DNA from: Nonlabens ulvanivorans
Lineage (GTDB): Bacteria; Bacteroidota; Bacteroidia; Flavobacteriales; Flavobacteriaceae
Direction of reading: 5' to 3'
Assembly: GCF_000732625.1 (NCBI RefSeq)
Contig: NZ_JPJI01000032.1
Location: 248,001-312,000 of the forward strand
DNA: 64,000 bases
The notes under the pieces were generated by a model. That model was not told where the DNA came from and did not search any database. It saw nothing but the letters and a program-made list of their open reading frames with translations. Shown piece after piece: positions 1 through 8,874 of this stretch (position 1 is the first letter of the stretch; every line of letters starts with the position of its first letter). Made by a program: the position numbers and the translations under genes.

Positions 1-1
1 T

Positions 2-595
2 GCCGTTTTTTATCCTTTTGAAGGACGTTTTGTACACGAGGCTATGGCAGGAATAATCGCTTATCGAGTCAGCTTATTAAAACCTATCACATTCTCACTG
101 GCTTTTAATGATTATGGATTTGAAATATTAAGTGACCAAGCCTTTGACATGCAGGAGATTCTGGACAACGATTTACTCACACCAGAGATGTTATCACAAG
201 ACTTACAGGCTAGCATGAATGCCACAGAAATGGCTCGTAGGCAGTTTAGAGATATTGCCGTCATATCTGGATTAGTATTCACGGGTTATCCTAATAAAGC
301 GGTAAAAACAAAACACCTGCAAAATAGCAGTCAGCTACTTTTTGAAGTCTTCCGTGATAATGAGCCTGATAATTTATTATTTAGACAAGCGTATACCGAG
401 ACCTTTGAACAAGCCATCCAAGAATACCGCTTGCGTGAGGCACTAGAACGAATCCAGGAACAAGAAATCATCTGGAAAGCCTGTGAAAAACCTACACCAT
501 TCTCTTTTCCGATCATCACAGACCGCTTACGCGAAAAATTAAGCAGTGAAAAGCTCGCGGATAGAATCAAGCGGATGCAGTTGAAATGGGAATAG
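2..595 (+). CDS. Ligase-associated Lhr-like DEXH-box helicase, C-terminal part (5' truncated by window edge)
   Basis: The reading frame is open from base 2 with no stop, so the gene begins outside the window; the ATG at 44 is internal. The visible 197 residues match the C-terminal end of the Lhr-like ligase-associated DNA damage response helicase: the FYPFEGR / AYR stretch at the start and the closing PTPFSFPIITDRLREKLSSE block. Family members act in DNA repair with an ATP-dependent DNA ligase, an MBL-fold exonuclease and the nuclease PdeM; the pdeM homologue here lies at 47425-48060. The helicase motor motifs are outside the window. A decayed copy of the last 35 codons lies at 11953-12066. 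The family call rests on recognising the C-terminal motif, so it is likely but not certain. Confidence 0.8.
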   Translation, partial: AVFYPFEGRFVHEAMAGIIAYRVSLLKPITFSLAFNDYGFEILSDQAFDMQEILDNDLLTPEMLSQDLQASMNATEMARRQFRDIAVISGLVFTGYPNKAVKTKHLQNSSQLLFEVFRDNEPDNLLFRQAYTETFEQAIQEYRLREALERIQEQEIIWKACEKPTPFSFPIITDRLREKLSSEKLADRIKRMQLKWE

Positions 596-640
596 TTGAA
601 AGGTTCAATCTGCGTTTTCAGAAATCACTTTTTAACAATT

Positions 641-656
641 TGCTTTCGCGAAACCA
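641..656. repeat. Degenerate copy of the 16-bp palindrome
   Basis: TGCTTTCGCGAAACCA matches 13 of 16 positions of CGCTTTCGCGAAAGCG. It lies 45 bases after the lhr stop codon. Confidence 0.5.
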
Positions 657-940
657 TGAATAACTTCTTCCTATATTAACATATCAAAAATGTAGGAATT
701 ATACTAAAAATTGTGGTTTATCAGTTATAAAACTTGGACTTCCAACATCTTGCTTCTATTTAATGCACTGAACGCTAGACAAAATTCTAATCAGCTATCT
801 ATCAATACTTAAGCTAAGTAGATTAGTTTTTTTTAACAATGTAATTTACTGTTAATGATGTTTAAAACTTGTTTAAAAGCAAATTGTTAATACTACCCAT
901 TTGCTCTTAATACAAACTACTTTTATACCTCACTAACGGT

Positions 941-964
941 AAAAAGCCAGAGATGGACTCTGGC
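941..964 (-). terminator. Rho-independent terminator, minus strand
   Basis: On the minus strand GCCAGAG-TCCAT-CTCTGGC is followed directly by TTTTT. It is the first strong terminator after the 1289-6754 helicase gene, about 325 bases past its stop, and probably ends that operon's transcript. An outer GGTAAAA / TTTTACC pair (938-944 and 972-978) extends the stem. Confidence 0.65.
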
Positions 965-1173
965 TCTTAGATTTTACCATAAAAAATACTTTTTATGGAA
1001 GGGATAAACACCTTTTTACTTTTAGTACTTTTAATCTTAGTACAATTCAAAAAATAATTATATCCGTAAGTTGCATTACAAATATAATTATTAAAGACAA
1101 ACGGCTGTTAATCTAAAAACAATAATGTTAACAGCGTTCAATTCTCAGTTGATTCTGAATACTATAATAAATG

Positions 1174-1211
1174 GGCTATTAATCGATCTAAGCGTTAATA
1201 GCCTTTTTTTT
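1174..1211 (+). terminator. Rho-independent terminator, plus strand
   Basis: GGCTATTAA (1174-1182) pairs with TTAATAGCC (1195-1203) and is followed by eight T. It points rightward and would end transcripts from the lhr side or from an unannotated small RNA. Confidence 0.65.
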
Positions 1212-1288
1212 GTTAAAAACTTTTAAGCAAAAAATAGAATTTTTTTATGGTAACGGTGGAATTCCATTAATGTAAATTAAGATTATAA

Positions 1289-4200
1289 TTAAACCGGTCG
1301 ATAACCTTTCCTAGTCTTTACTCCTATCAATCGCATTTCTTCTTTAAGAACCGCAACTTGATCATCAAGACTCTTACGATTTTCTTGAGGTTTGTTACCT
1401 ATACGACCATATCTGGTTATGATATCAAATCCATCTACGGCGATTTCCCAGTATTTATTACTAGAACCTTCTACAAATTCATAACGCTTAAAAGTAAGGT
1501 TGCCTTGAGGTCTTTGTGCCGTTTCAGGTTCAAGTTCCGTTTCAAGTACTTCAGGTATTAAAGTGTTTGAGCTTTCATCATTAGACTTTATTTCTTCAAC
1601 AGCATCTATTTGATTCTCACGTTCGAGTTCAGATTCAAGTTCTTCTGGATCTTCTGGATCTTCTTCTTTCCCTTCTAGTTTTTGACGAATTTTTTCTAGC
1701 ACACGCTCTGGTTGCTCGAGCCAGTCCTTACTATAGATATGTTGTAATTTCCACCCAAATGCTTTAAGAACTGCTGGTTTTTGACTGTATTGTTCTAAAA
1801 TATCATCAGTAGCATAGTGTGTAGAACGATCTATTAAAATAGCAAGCTCATAAGACTCACTATCACTTTTACGCAAGGCGAGATCACATTTAAAATGCGA
1901 TTGACCTATAGCTCTATCAACGATATAACCATCTTTTTCAAGAACAGTTTTAAGTTGATTAATAATTGGTAAGCGTTTTGTTCTTTCTTCTTCGTCGTCA
2001 TCAAGATGTAAGCTGTCTAAAATACCATTTGCTGACTCTAATTGTCCATCGCTAATAAATTTTGCGTAAGCGAGAAAACGTTTAAAATAATTAGCTCCTT
2101 CATTATAATCGTTCTTAATATTTGCCGCGAGAATAGAAGAAACAATAATCATATTGCGCTTTGCACGTGAGAAAATTACATTCAATCGTTTTTCTCCACC
2201 ACGTCTATTGATAGGTCCAAAGTTCATAAACATCTTACCTTGATTATTAAAACCGTAGCAAATACTCATGATAATTATATCACGCTCATCGCCTTGAACA
2301 TTCTCTAGATTCTTAACAAATAATCCCACGAACTGATCTTCTTCTGTACGCTGATATTCTTCTTCTAGCAATTTCCCAAAATGTGGGTCTTCTTGAGCTA
2401 GTTTATCCAGTGCTTCTTCTATCTCGCTTTGTTGCGCCATAGAGAATGCAACAATACCTATGCTTTTTTTCACATCTTTCATAAGAAACGTGCGTACCAT
2501 ATTTGCGATGTAAGTCGCCTCGTCTTTATTAACACGTTTATGATATACCGCATTTTCCATATAATGAAAACTGATGCTGCGCTTGAGCACATCCTGAGCA
2601 TCTATTTCTTGATCTGGCGTGATAATAGGCTCCAGCGGCTCTATACCTGCATTAGGGATACGACTGTCAGGTATGGTAAGTAAATTGCGTTTATAAAAAG
2701 CGGCATTACTAAAACTAATTAAACTCTCTCGACGACTGCGATAATGCCATCCTAGCATGACGGAACTCAATTTTCTAGCGCCCTGATTTAAGAGGCTATC
2801 TGCATCCAGCATAATTCCTGTTTTCTCTTCGGTCTCTTCTTCATCTTCTTCTTGATCTGTAGTATTGGAACTAAAGAAGTTTGTAGGCGGCATTTGCATT
2901 TCATCACCTACTATAATCGTTTGATGCGTTCTAAATAAGGATGGAACGCCTTCTTCTACCGTGATTTGAGAAGCTTCATCATAGATTACTACGTCAAATA
3001 TTGACGTGTCAATAGGCATAGAATCACTGACACTCAACGGACTCATTAACCATACTGGTTTTAAAGTAGTCATTATTTCTTGTGCCTCTCCAGTAGCTAG
3101 CTCACGTATGGATTTATAACGCATACTTTTGCCAAACTCATTTTCTAATACACGTCGAGAAGCATTATATTTCTTTTTAAGGATTTTTTCTTCTGGTGTT
3201 AATTGTGCTGCAACAGATTCTGTAATGCGCACTTTATTTAAGAACTTATCTCTAATCTTAGAACGTATAAAAGCTACATTAGATTCATAATAACTATCTA
3301 GTAAAGCATCTACACTGCGTACGGAACTAGCAAGGATATCTTCACTGGTTTGAGAGAATACAGGCTCTTTATCATAAACCTCTTTTAAAGATTTATAAGC
3401 GGTATGGAAAGCGATGTCGCCAGTTTGCCATGGTTTACGGCGCAAGTTATCTTGCATCTCTTTACTTGTAGACTGTAATTGCATGATATAAGGTGTAAAA
3501 AGCCCTATAGTATGAATACTAGCCTTACCACGTTGTAATTTATCTTCTATTTGAGAGAGTAAGTGATGATCACAATTTGTAAATAGTTGATTTAAATTCT
3601 CATCAAATTGATCAAAATCTAATTTAAAACCTAATAGGCTATTCACATATGATGTATGATCTGTCGCCATCCAGCTTTTAATGATGTCATCAGGATCTAG
3701 CTGCTGTTGTTTGATCCATTCATAGTCGCTTACAAAATCTTCTAAACCAAATTTGTTGGCGGCTTCTTCTCGTTGTTGCTCTAAAGATTCTAGTGCTGCA
3801 TATTCCTCATTTAAGGTCTTTAACACAGACTCTATAGAAGGCGCAATATTATGAGCCCTAAAATTATAAGCAGCCTTAAGTTGATTTTTTATTCTATACC
3901 AGCTAGGGTTTAAGAATTTAAAAAAAGAACCATCTAATCGTTGCCATTGTTCTTGAGCAATTTTAGCATCTGTCGCATCTAGTTTCTGTGTCCAGTTTTT
4001 GTTTTCATCAACAAGTCTTAGATACAACTTGCGCTGTTTCTCAATTCGTCTATTTAAATTATCCAAATTAGAAGCGGCAATCGTACTGGTATCAAAAACC
4101 CCTAATGCATTTTGAGCTACTATTTTTGAAACCTTAGATGCAAAATCAAATTCTAATCGCCATGCGGCAACAGATTGTGTTCTGACAGTAACTTCTTGTT

Positions 4201-6754
4201 CATCGAGGAGTTCATTGAGACGATCTAACAAACTCACTGTTGCTTCTATTTTTTCTAGAACAACTCCTTTAGAATTAGGTACATCAAGTAATCCTTGAGA
4301 TAATCCATTTAGCGCATAATCTGAAATATTATGTCCGTGATTATTCAATTTTATTTGAGCAATCATTTCGGTTATCCATGTTTCATTTTCTTTCCATTCC
4401 TTATAAAACGGAACATAAATTAACTCGTTATCACTGAGCTTTTCTTTGGTTTGGTAATAGGTAATCAACTCTTGAAACAGCTCAAAAAGTGGCGGCATCC
4501 CATCACGCATCGTATCGTGAAAATGCTCTAACTTCCCTAGATGTGTTTCTATTTGATTGATAATTTTTTCACGCTTTCGCGAAAGCGTAGAAGTACTCAT
4601 ATCCTTCTTCATAAAGGCCTCATAGGTATCCTTGAGATTCATTATAAAGGCTTTTTTATCGGTTTGAGAATCGTGGATCAGGCAACACAACTCATCTAGT
4701 TTTTTATTTTTCAATCGGTGAAAAACCACATCTAAAGCGGCACGTTTTTCACAAACAAAAAGCACTTTTTGATCTCTAGCTACATAATCAGCAATGAGGT
4801 TAGTAATGGTTTGCGACTTACCGGTTCCTGGTGGTCCTTGAATGATATAATTCTCGCCAGACCGAGCTCTTAAAACGGCTTGAGATTGTGTAGGATCTGA
4901 CTGGATAATGGGATATAAGTCTGCTAAACCACTTTTTTGATAACCATCGAGATTCATTTTCTTGGGCTGCTCACTGAAGAGTTCATCAAAGACCTCATCT
5001 TTAATATCGGCTTTTAAAATCTCAGAATAATCTCGTACAAGACTCATTTTACGGTACTTAAAATTACCTATAGTCATGTTACAAGTATCCACTTCCCATA
5101 CCAGCGGATTTACATCTCCATCATTATCGGTATGATAAAAACTGCGGCGGCGCTCTGCAACAGCAAGATCACTGTATGGGTTGATATCCTCATTAATGAT
5201 ATACTCGAGCTCGTTATGCTTTTTGGCAATCAGGTTATTGAAAATAGCAAGCCCTAATGGTTTTACATTTTGAGCGTCATAAGAATAGTCATAACTGCGT
5301 GTGCTTAAACCAGAATTGCGATTAGAAAGTTTGCGCTTTTTAAGTTTGAAGTTGCGTTTTGCCAGCTTGTGAATTAACTGGATTTTAGGCTTGTCTCTCC
5401 ATCTTAAATCGATTCCTGTACCACCTAGTGAGATTTGGTTTTTGATACTTTGAACAAGCTCTTCAATAGAACTGGTTTCTAGGTCTATAAAATCTGGTAA
5501 TTCAATACCGTATAAATCTTTAAGATAGTAACTTAATACTGGATTGATCTCTGCCTCAGAATCATTTACATTTAGTTCAAAACGATCTTTAACACCTTTC
5601 TTTTTTACCAAAGAAACTGGTAATAATAACAGCGGCGAACTGATACGCTCATCTTCACTTTCTTTAAAATTATACCAGTGCAAAAAAGCAACAACAACAC
5701 GCAATTGATCAAAACCGTATTCATTTGTACTCTTGCGCGCCTCTAGTCTTATTTTATTAAGTGCTGGACTTAAAAATCTGTTTTTATCAAGTTCTAAATA
5801 TCTATTAAGATTGACTTTTTTCTTTGAAATGAACTGCGTTTGAATATGAGCGTTCCAAAAAATCAAATCCTTTTCAGTAATGTTTTTATAGTCCAGTAAC
5901 ATAGGCACTGAGGCTTCTGTCAAGTTTAAGAAACCACCACGATCATTAAAGTAAAGCAATTTATTCCTGCGCGAAATATCAAAAAGTCTACGTTTTAATT
6001 TATCTAGAATATAGCTACCACGGTCTGACAGATTTAAATTACGGAACCCTTCAGTATCTGTTAAATCAATGTAATTCTCTGGATTGAAATCTCGGTAATT
6101 TTTGAGTTTCGCAATGATTTCTTCAAGACTAGGTGCACGATCTTCTCTGTACAAAGGTGTCATTTCCCTAATCACGTGATGTATGGTAGGATGTAAATCT
6201 TTGTTATAGAAATATAAGCGCTCACGGTTTTCTATAAAACGCTTAAGCTCGTCAATGTCTCTAAAATCTATACCATATGCGACTGAAGCTAGTATAAAGC
6301 CTAGTGTAAAAATCTCAGTAATAGGATCATAATGTCCTGTTTCTAAATCCCAACTTTTATATCGTGCAAGGTAAACAGGCTTAGTTATAGGTTTTTCAAA
6401 ATCCTCTTGAATCGCTTCATCATCATAGATGTGCTGGTCATAATCATCACCTTCAATCTTACTTATTTCACTATAATTACCACTTACTTCAACCGCATAG
6501 CGCTGTTTAGGTTTTTTAAATATCTTGTGCTCTCCTGTTCTAAACTCTTTTCCTTCAGAATCTATGGAGATGATTCTTCCATTAAAGTAAATATCTTCAA
6601 TAGAATAAACCCCTAACACGAGATTGCGAGATCTCAAAAAATGAGCCTTTTCTATAAGCGGTAATACACGTGCAATAAAATCTGCCGTGGTACTACCGCC
6701 ATGATCTTTCACCTCATCTAAAAGACTAAAAAAACTTGCTTTATAATCACTCAT
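1289..6754 (-). CDS. Hhe-like DUF4011 SF1 helicase with N-terminal kinase-like region, REase-like domain and C-terminal WGR domain
   Basis: Giant protein of 1821 residues. Residues about 127-218 resemble a degraded protein-kinase C-lobe (DPITEIFTLGFILA, then a Ps-EEI-LKNYR end). A DUF4011-type LDKLKRRLFDISRRNKLLYF segment is near 248. Walker A GPPGTGKS is at about 640-647, Walker B DEAS at about 1259-1262, and later SF1 motifs include GWHYRSRRESLI, VQGDERD and RLNVIFSRAKR (about 1530). A Vsr/REase-like domain follows (about 1590-1690; CDLALRK, AILIDRSTHY, FGWKL), then a WGR domain (YWEIAVDG, ITRYGRIG) near 1767. The DUF4011-helicase-Vsr order matches the Hhe anti-phage proteins; the WGR and kinase-like ends are additions. 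The first in-frame ATG is at 6784, but I chose 6754 because ATGAGTGA there overlaps the upstream stop by 8 bases, which suggests translational coupling. A defence role is inferred. Confidence 0.85.
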   Translation of the reverse strand: MSDYKASFFSLLDEVKDHGGSTTADFIARVLPLIEKAHFLRSRNLVLGVYSIEDIYFNGRIISIDSEGKEFRTGEHKIFKKPKQRYAVEVSGNYSEISKIEGDDYDQHIYDDEAIQEDFEKPITKPVYLARYKSWDLETGHYDPITEIFTLGFILASVAYGIDFRDIDELKRFIENRERLYFYNKDLHPTIHHVIREMTPLYREDRAPSLEEIIAKLKNYRDFNPENYIDLTDTEGFRNLNLSDRGSYILDKLKRRLFDISRRNKLLYFNDRGGFLNLTEASVPMLLDYKNITEKDLIFWNAHIQTQFISKKKVNLNRYLELDKNRFLSPALNKIRLEARKSTNEYGFDQLRVVVAFLHWYNFKESEDERISSPLLLLPVSLVKKKGVKDRFELNVNDSEAEINPVLSYYLKDLYGIELPDFIDLETSSIEELVQSIKNQISLGGTGIDLRWRDKPKIQLIHKLAKRNFKLKKRKLSNRNSGLSTRSYDYSYDAQNVKPLGLAIFNNLIAKKHNELEYIINEDINPYSDLAVAERRRSFYHTDNDGDVNPLVWEVDTCNMTIGNFKYRKMSLVRDYSEILKADIKDEVFDELFSEQPKKMNLDGYQKSGLADLYPIIQSDPTQSQAVLRARSGENYIIQGPPGTGKSQTITNLIADYVARDQKVLFVCEKRAALDVVFHRLKNKKLDELCCLIHDSQTDKKAFIMNLKDTYEAFMKKDMSTSTLSRKREKIINQIETHLGKLEHFHDTMRDGMPPLFELFQELITYYQTKEKLSDNELIYVPFYKEWKENETWITEMIAQIKLNNHGHNISDYALNGLSQGLLDVPNSKGVVLEKIEATVSLLDRLNELLDEQEVTVRTQSVAAWRLEFDFASKVSKIVAQNALGVFDTSTIAASNLDNLNRRIEKQRKLYLRLVDENKNWTQKLDATDAKIAQEQWQRLDGSFFKFLNPSWYRIKNQLKAAYNFRAHNIAPSIESVLKTLNEEYAALESLEQQREEAANKFGLEDFVSDYEWIKQQQLDPDDIIKSWMATDHTSYVNSLLGFKLDFDQFDENLNQLFTNCDHHLLSQIEDKLQRGKASIHTIGLFTPYIMQLQSTSKEMQDNLRRKPWQTGDIAFHTAYKSLKEVYDKEPVFSQTSEDILASSVRSVDALLDSYYESNVAFIRSKIRDKFLNKVRITESVAAQLTPEEKILKKKYNASRRVLENEFGKSMRYKSIRELATGEAQEIMTTLKPVWLMSPLSVSDSMPIDTSIFDVVIYDEASQITVEEGVPSLFRTHQTIIVGDEMQMPPTNFFSSNTTDQEEDEEETEEKTGIMLDADSLLNQGARKLSSVMLGWHYRSRRESLISFSNAAFYKRNLLTIPDSRIPNAGIEPLEPIITPDQEIDAQDVLKRSISFHYMENAVYHKRVNKDEATYIANMVRTFLMKDVKKSIGIVAFSMAQQSEIEEALDKLAQEDPHFGKLLEEEYQRTEEDQFVGLFVKNLENVQGDERDIIIMSICYGFNNQGKMFMNFGPINRRGGEKRLNVIFSRAKRNMIIVSSILAANIKNDYNEGANYFKRFLAYAKFISDGQLESANGILDSLHLDDDEEERTKRLPIINQLKTVLEKDGYIVDRAIGQSHFKCDLALRKSDSESYELAILIDRSTHYATDDILEQYSQKPAVLKAFGWKLQHIYSKDWLEQPERVLEKIRQKLEGKEEDPEDPEELESELERENQIDAVEEIKSNDESSNTLIPEVLETELEPETAQRPQGNLTFKRYEFVEGSSNKYWEIAVDGFDIITRYGRIGNKPQENRKSLDDQVAVLKEEMRLIGVKTRKGYRPV
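4572..4587. repeat. 16-bp palindrome, perfect copy inside the helicase gene
   Basis: CGCTTTCGCGAAAGCG. Read on the coding strand it encodes LSRKR within TSTLSRKREKI, the third of the three possible frames. Confidence 0.9.
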
Positions 6755-7985
6755 TATCGTAGATGCTGTTATCTTGATTTTCATTAACGTTGCTCAAATC
6801 CGTCATCGCCTCTTGCTTTAAGTCTTTAAAACTGCGAACGCTAAGTTTGAGTTCTTTTCTAAGAACTCGTTCGTATTCTTCTATTAGACCAAGCAATTCT
6901 GCTATTTCTAAGGTATGTGCAATAGGCAGTTTTTCTAATTCGCTATCTATTCTAGCAAAATCTAATAGGACATAAGACAAATAACTTTTTGTACTAGGTG
7001 TGGTGTGTTTCAAACGTTCCAACAGTTTAGTTGTATCCACTTCTTTTTCTCTTGCGAAATCTGTAAAAAACTGTTGAGCGAGATTGAGTACCGCACTAGA
7101 ATTCATCCATTGTGGTCGCAGTATGATTTGTATAAAATCCCTAGATAGTGCTCTAGTTTTTTCTTGCTCAAAAATATCGAGACTGTTAACATCCCATTTT
7201 CCTTCTATAAGTTTGTGCAATTCCTCGTGATATTCTCGAGAGTTACGTGCTTTTAAATCTAGGGCTATACTACGTATATATGATTCTGGATGCGTTTGTT
7301 GATTTGTAGCTTCATCATCTTGATTGATAATTTCTTTTGCCTGATTTAGGTAGCTTTGCGCATTCACTTCTGACAGACCTGTATTAAGCTTGATCAACAT
7401 TTGAATGACTGTGTAATGCTCTCGGCATGATTTAAATGCGCCGGCATCACAAAAAAGCTCGAGGTATAATTGGAAAATACGTGCAGTTTCAATGATACTA
7501 TCTTCACTACGAGAATCGTTTGCTAAAGCAAGAATAATACGCTGTGTGATTTCATATTCTCCATCTTCTAATTTATAGAATAGATAATGAGATAACTCGT
7601 GCGCTAGTAATGCCTTAAGTTGTTTTTCATCCAGCAACTGTAAGATATTACCTGAGAATACAATGTGAGCTTCTTGATCTATAACTGATATGCTTGCGTT
7701 TAACTGTAAGCTATTATTCTCTTGATATAATGTAACCTGTGCATCTATATTTAAATCTACACATATGTCTTGCGCCATCTGGTATAGATTGCGATGACTG
7801 TCTGTATCGAGTCTGTAGGTGTTTTTAAGAAGTTCTTTTTTGAAGGACTCTATTTGTTGCGTCTTTACTTTCTCATCTTTAAACCACTGCCAGGTTTTCT
7901 TGCGACTTTTCAAATGATCTCTCAACATTTTATGATAAGGAAAAGGCTCAAGAGCTGCCTTAGATTCCATAAGGTCATCTGACAT
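6747..7985 (-). CDS. M48-like zinc metallopeptidase, partner of the Hhe-like helicase
   Basis: 412 residues with no signal peptide or membrane segment, so a cytoplasmic enzyme. LLAHELSHYLF places an HExxH zinc site at residues 129-133, and ELFCDAGAF (E175) has the form of the downstream glutamate ligand and ExxxD of M48-type peptidases. The rest looks alpha-helical and is not recognised. It is the first gene of a two-gene unit: its stop overlaps the ATG of the giant helicase by 8 bases, so the two are almost certainly co-translated. A role as protease effector or activator in a defence operon is inference from this coupling. It could instead be a maturation factor for the helicase protein. 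Confidence 0.75.
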   Translation of the reverse strand: MSDDLMESKAALEPFPYHKMLRDHLKSRKKTWQWFKDEKVKTQQIESFKKELLKNTYRLDTDSHRNLYQMAQDICVDLNIDAQVTLYQENNSLQLNASISVIDQEAHIVFSGNILQLLDEKQLKALLAHELSHYLFYKLEDGEYEITQRIILALANDSRSEDSIIETARIFQLYLELFCDAGAFKSCREHYTVIQMLIKLNTGLSEVNAQSYLNQAKEIINQDDEATNQQTHPESYIRSIALDLKARNSREYHEELHKLIEGKWDVNSLDIFEQEKTRALSRDFIQIILRPQWMNSSAVLNLAQQFFTDFAREKEVDTTKLLERLKHTTPSTKSYLSYVLLDFARIDSELEKLPIAHTLEIAELLGLIEEYERVLRKELKLSVRSFKDLKQEAMTDLSNVNENQDNSIYDNE

Positions 7986-8304
7986 AAAATTCTTTTACTG
8001 CGTGAATATTAAGTTTTAAATTTAAGGATTTTGAATTTGAAGTAAGGCAAATGATTATAAAAAGCTACACTTTTCTTTCACCTCTATTTCTCTAAGATTT
8101 ATATGATATATGAGACTAATTATTAGATAAATATAGTTTCTTAACTACAAACTATTTTATTAGTTAATCCATTAAATTATTTCTATAAGTTTTAATAATG
8201 ACTATACCATTTAAGTTAATGAAAATACTATGTAAACAGAGGAGAATTAAATTCCTACAATTTAGATAAGAATAATTTGTTTGTTAAAATTTTAACGTTT
8301 AGAT
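7986..8304. other. AT-rich intergenic region
   Basis: About 320 bases between two minus-strand genes, presumably holding the promoter of the metallopeptidase-helicase operon near 7990-8100. I see no clear promoter box or small gene. A 14-bp perfect palindrome GTTAAAATTTTAAC is at 8283-8296, nine bases past the lipoprotein stop. Confidence 0.4.
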
Positions 8305-8874
8305 TTACTTGCCTGAATGATAGATGTTTGGATCATCAATGGAGACCAACTCTAAACCTAATAGTGTATTATTAAATGTAAATGTCACTATTTTACTAGG
8401 TAAAAGATCATTTGCGTCAAATGTTAACCCATCTGATTCATAAATTTTTGAAACGCCTTTTAATGAATATTTTGTATAAACCATAAAATGAGTATAGTCT
8501 TTATTTTGAACAATCGAGTCAATAGATTTAAAATCATAAATTACACCAATCATTGTGTAGGAATCATCCGACTCTTGGAGAATTAAATCTTTAACGGACT
8601 CGGTTGGATAAATTCTTAGATTATTATTTCTATTAGGCCTCAATATAAACAAGCTATCCTCAATTATAGAACTGTATCTAGTTTCTATAGACTCCACTGC
8701 AGGACTTTTAGGATATTTTAAAGTTAAAAATAACTCGTGATAATTATTTGAATTTAAATAATCGCTTATCTCTGATTTTGTATTCTTATTTGAACAAGAC
8801 GAGCCACACAATAAAAGACAAATTAAGCAAATGAAAAAAAATAACTTCTTTATATTTTTAACATTAGTTATCAT
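8305..8874 (-). CDS. Putative lipoprotein of unknown function
   Basis: 189 residues from the ATG at 8874; an upstream ATG at 8892 would add six. The N-terminus MITNVKNIKK, then a hydrophobic FFFICLICLLL and lipobox LCGSSC, predicts a signal-peptidase-II lipoprotein (the lspA gene is at 18736). The mature part has no domain I recognise; it looks like a small mixed alpha/beta secreted domain. Its 5' end overlaps the 5' end of the plus-strand histidine kinase gene by 44 bases (62 from the longer start), so the two signal sequences are encoded antisense to each other and must be transcribed divergently. A role linked to the kinase is possible from position only. Confidence 0.65.
   Translation of the reverse strand: MITNVKNIKKLFFFICLICLLLCGSSCSNKNTKSEISDYLNSNNYHELFLTLKYPKSPAVESIETRYSSIIEDSLFILRPNRNNNLRIYPTESVKDLILQESDDSYTMIGVIYDFKSIDSIVQNKDYTHFMVYTKYSLKGVSKIYESDGLTFDANDLLPSKIVTFTFNNTLLGLELVSIDDPNIYHSGK

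Larger units (their letters stand above)
596..1288. other. Long intergenic region with several hairpins, no convincing protein gene
   Basis: About 690 AT-rich bases between two convergent genes. I see no ORF of note. It holds a degenerate copy of the 16-bp palindrome (641-656), a minus-strand terminator hairpin (941-964), an inverted repeat CCATAAAAA / TTTTTATGG (977-998), an inverted repeat GCTGTTAA / TTAACAGC (1104-1135) and a plus-strand terminator (1174-1211). The plus-strand terminator lies nearly 600 bases beyond the lhr stop, so a small non-coding transcript ending there is possible but unproven. Confidence 0.5.

Noticed and set aside
521-535. CGCTTACGCGAAAAA in lhr as another palindrome copy
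   Set aside because: It encodes the conserved DRLREK block of the helicase family, so the resemblance is best explained by protein conservation.
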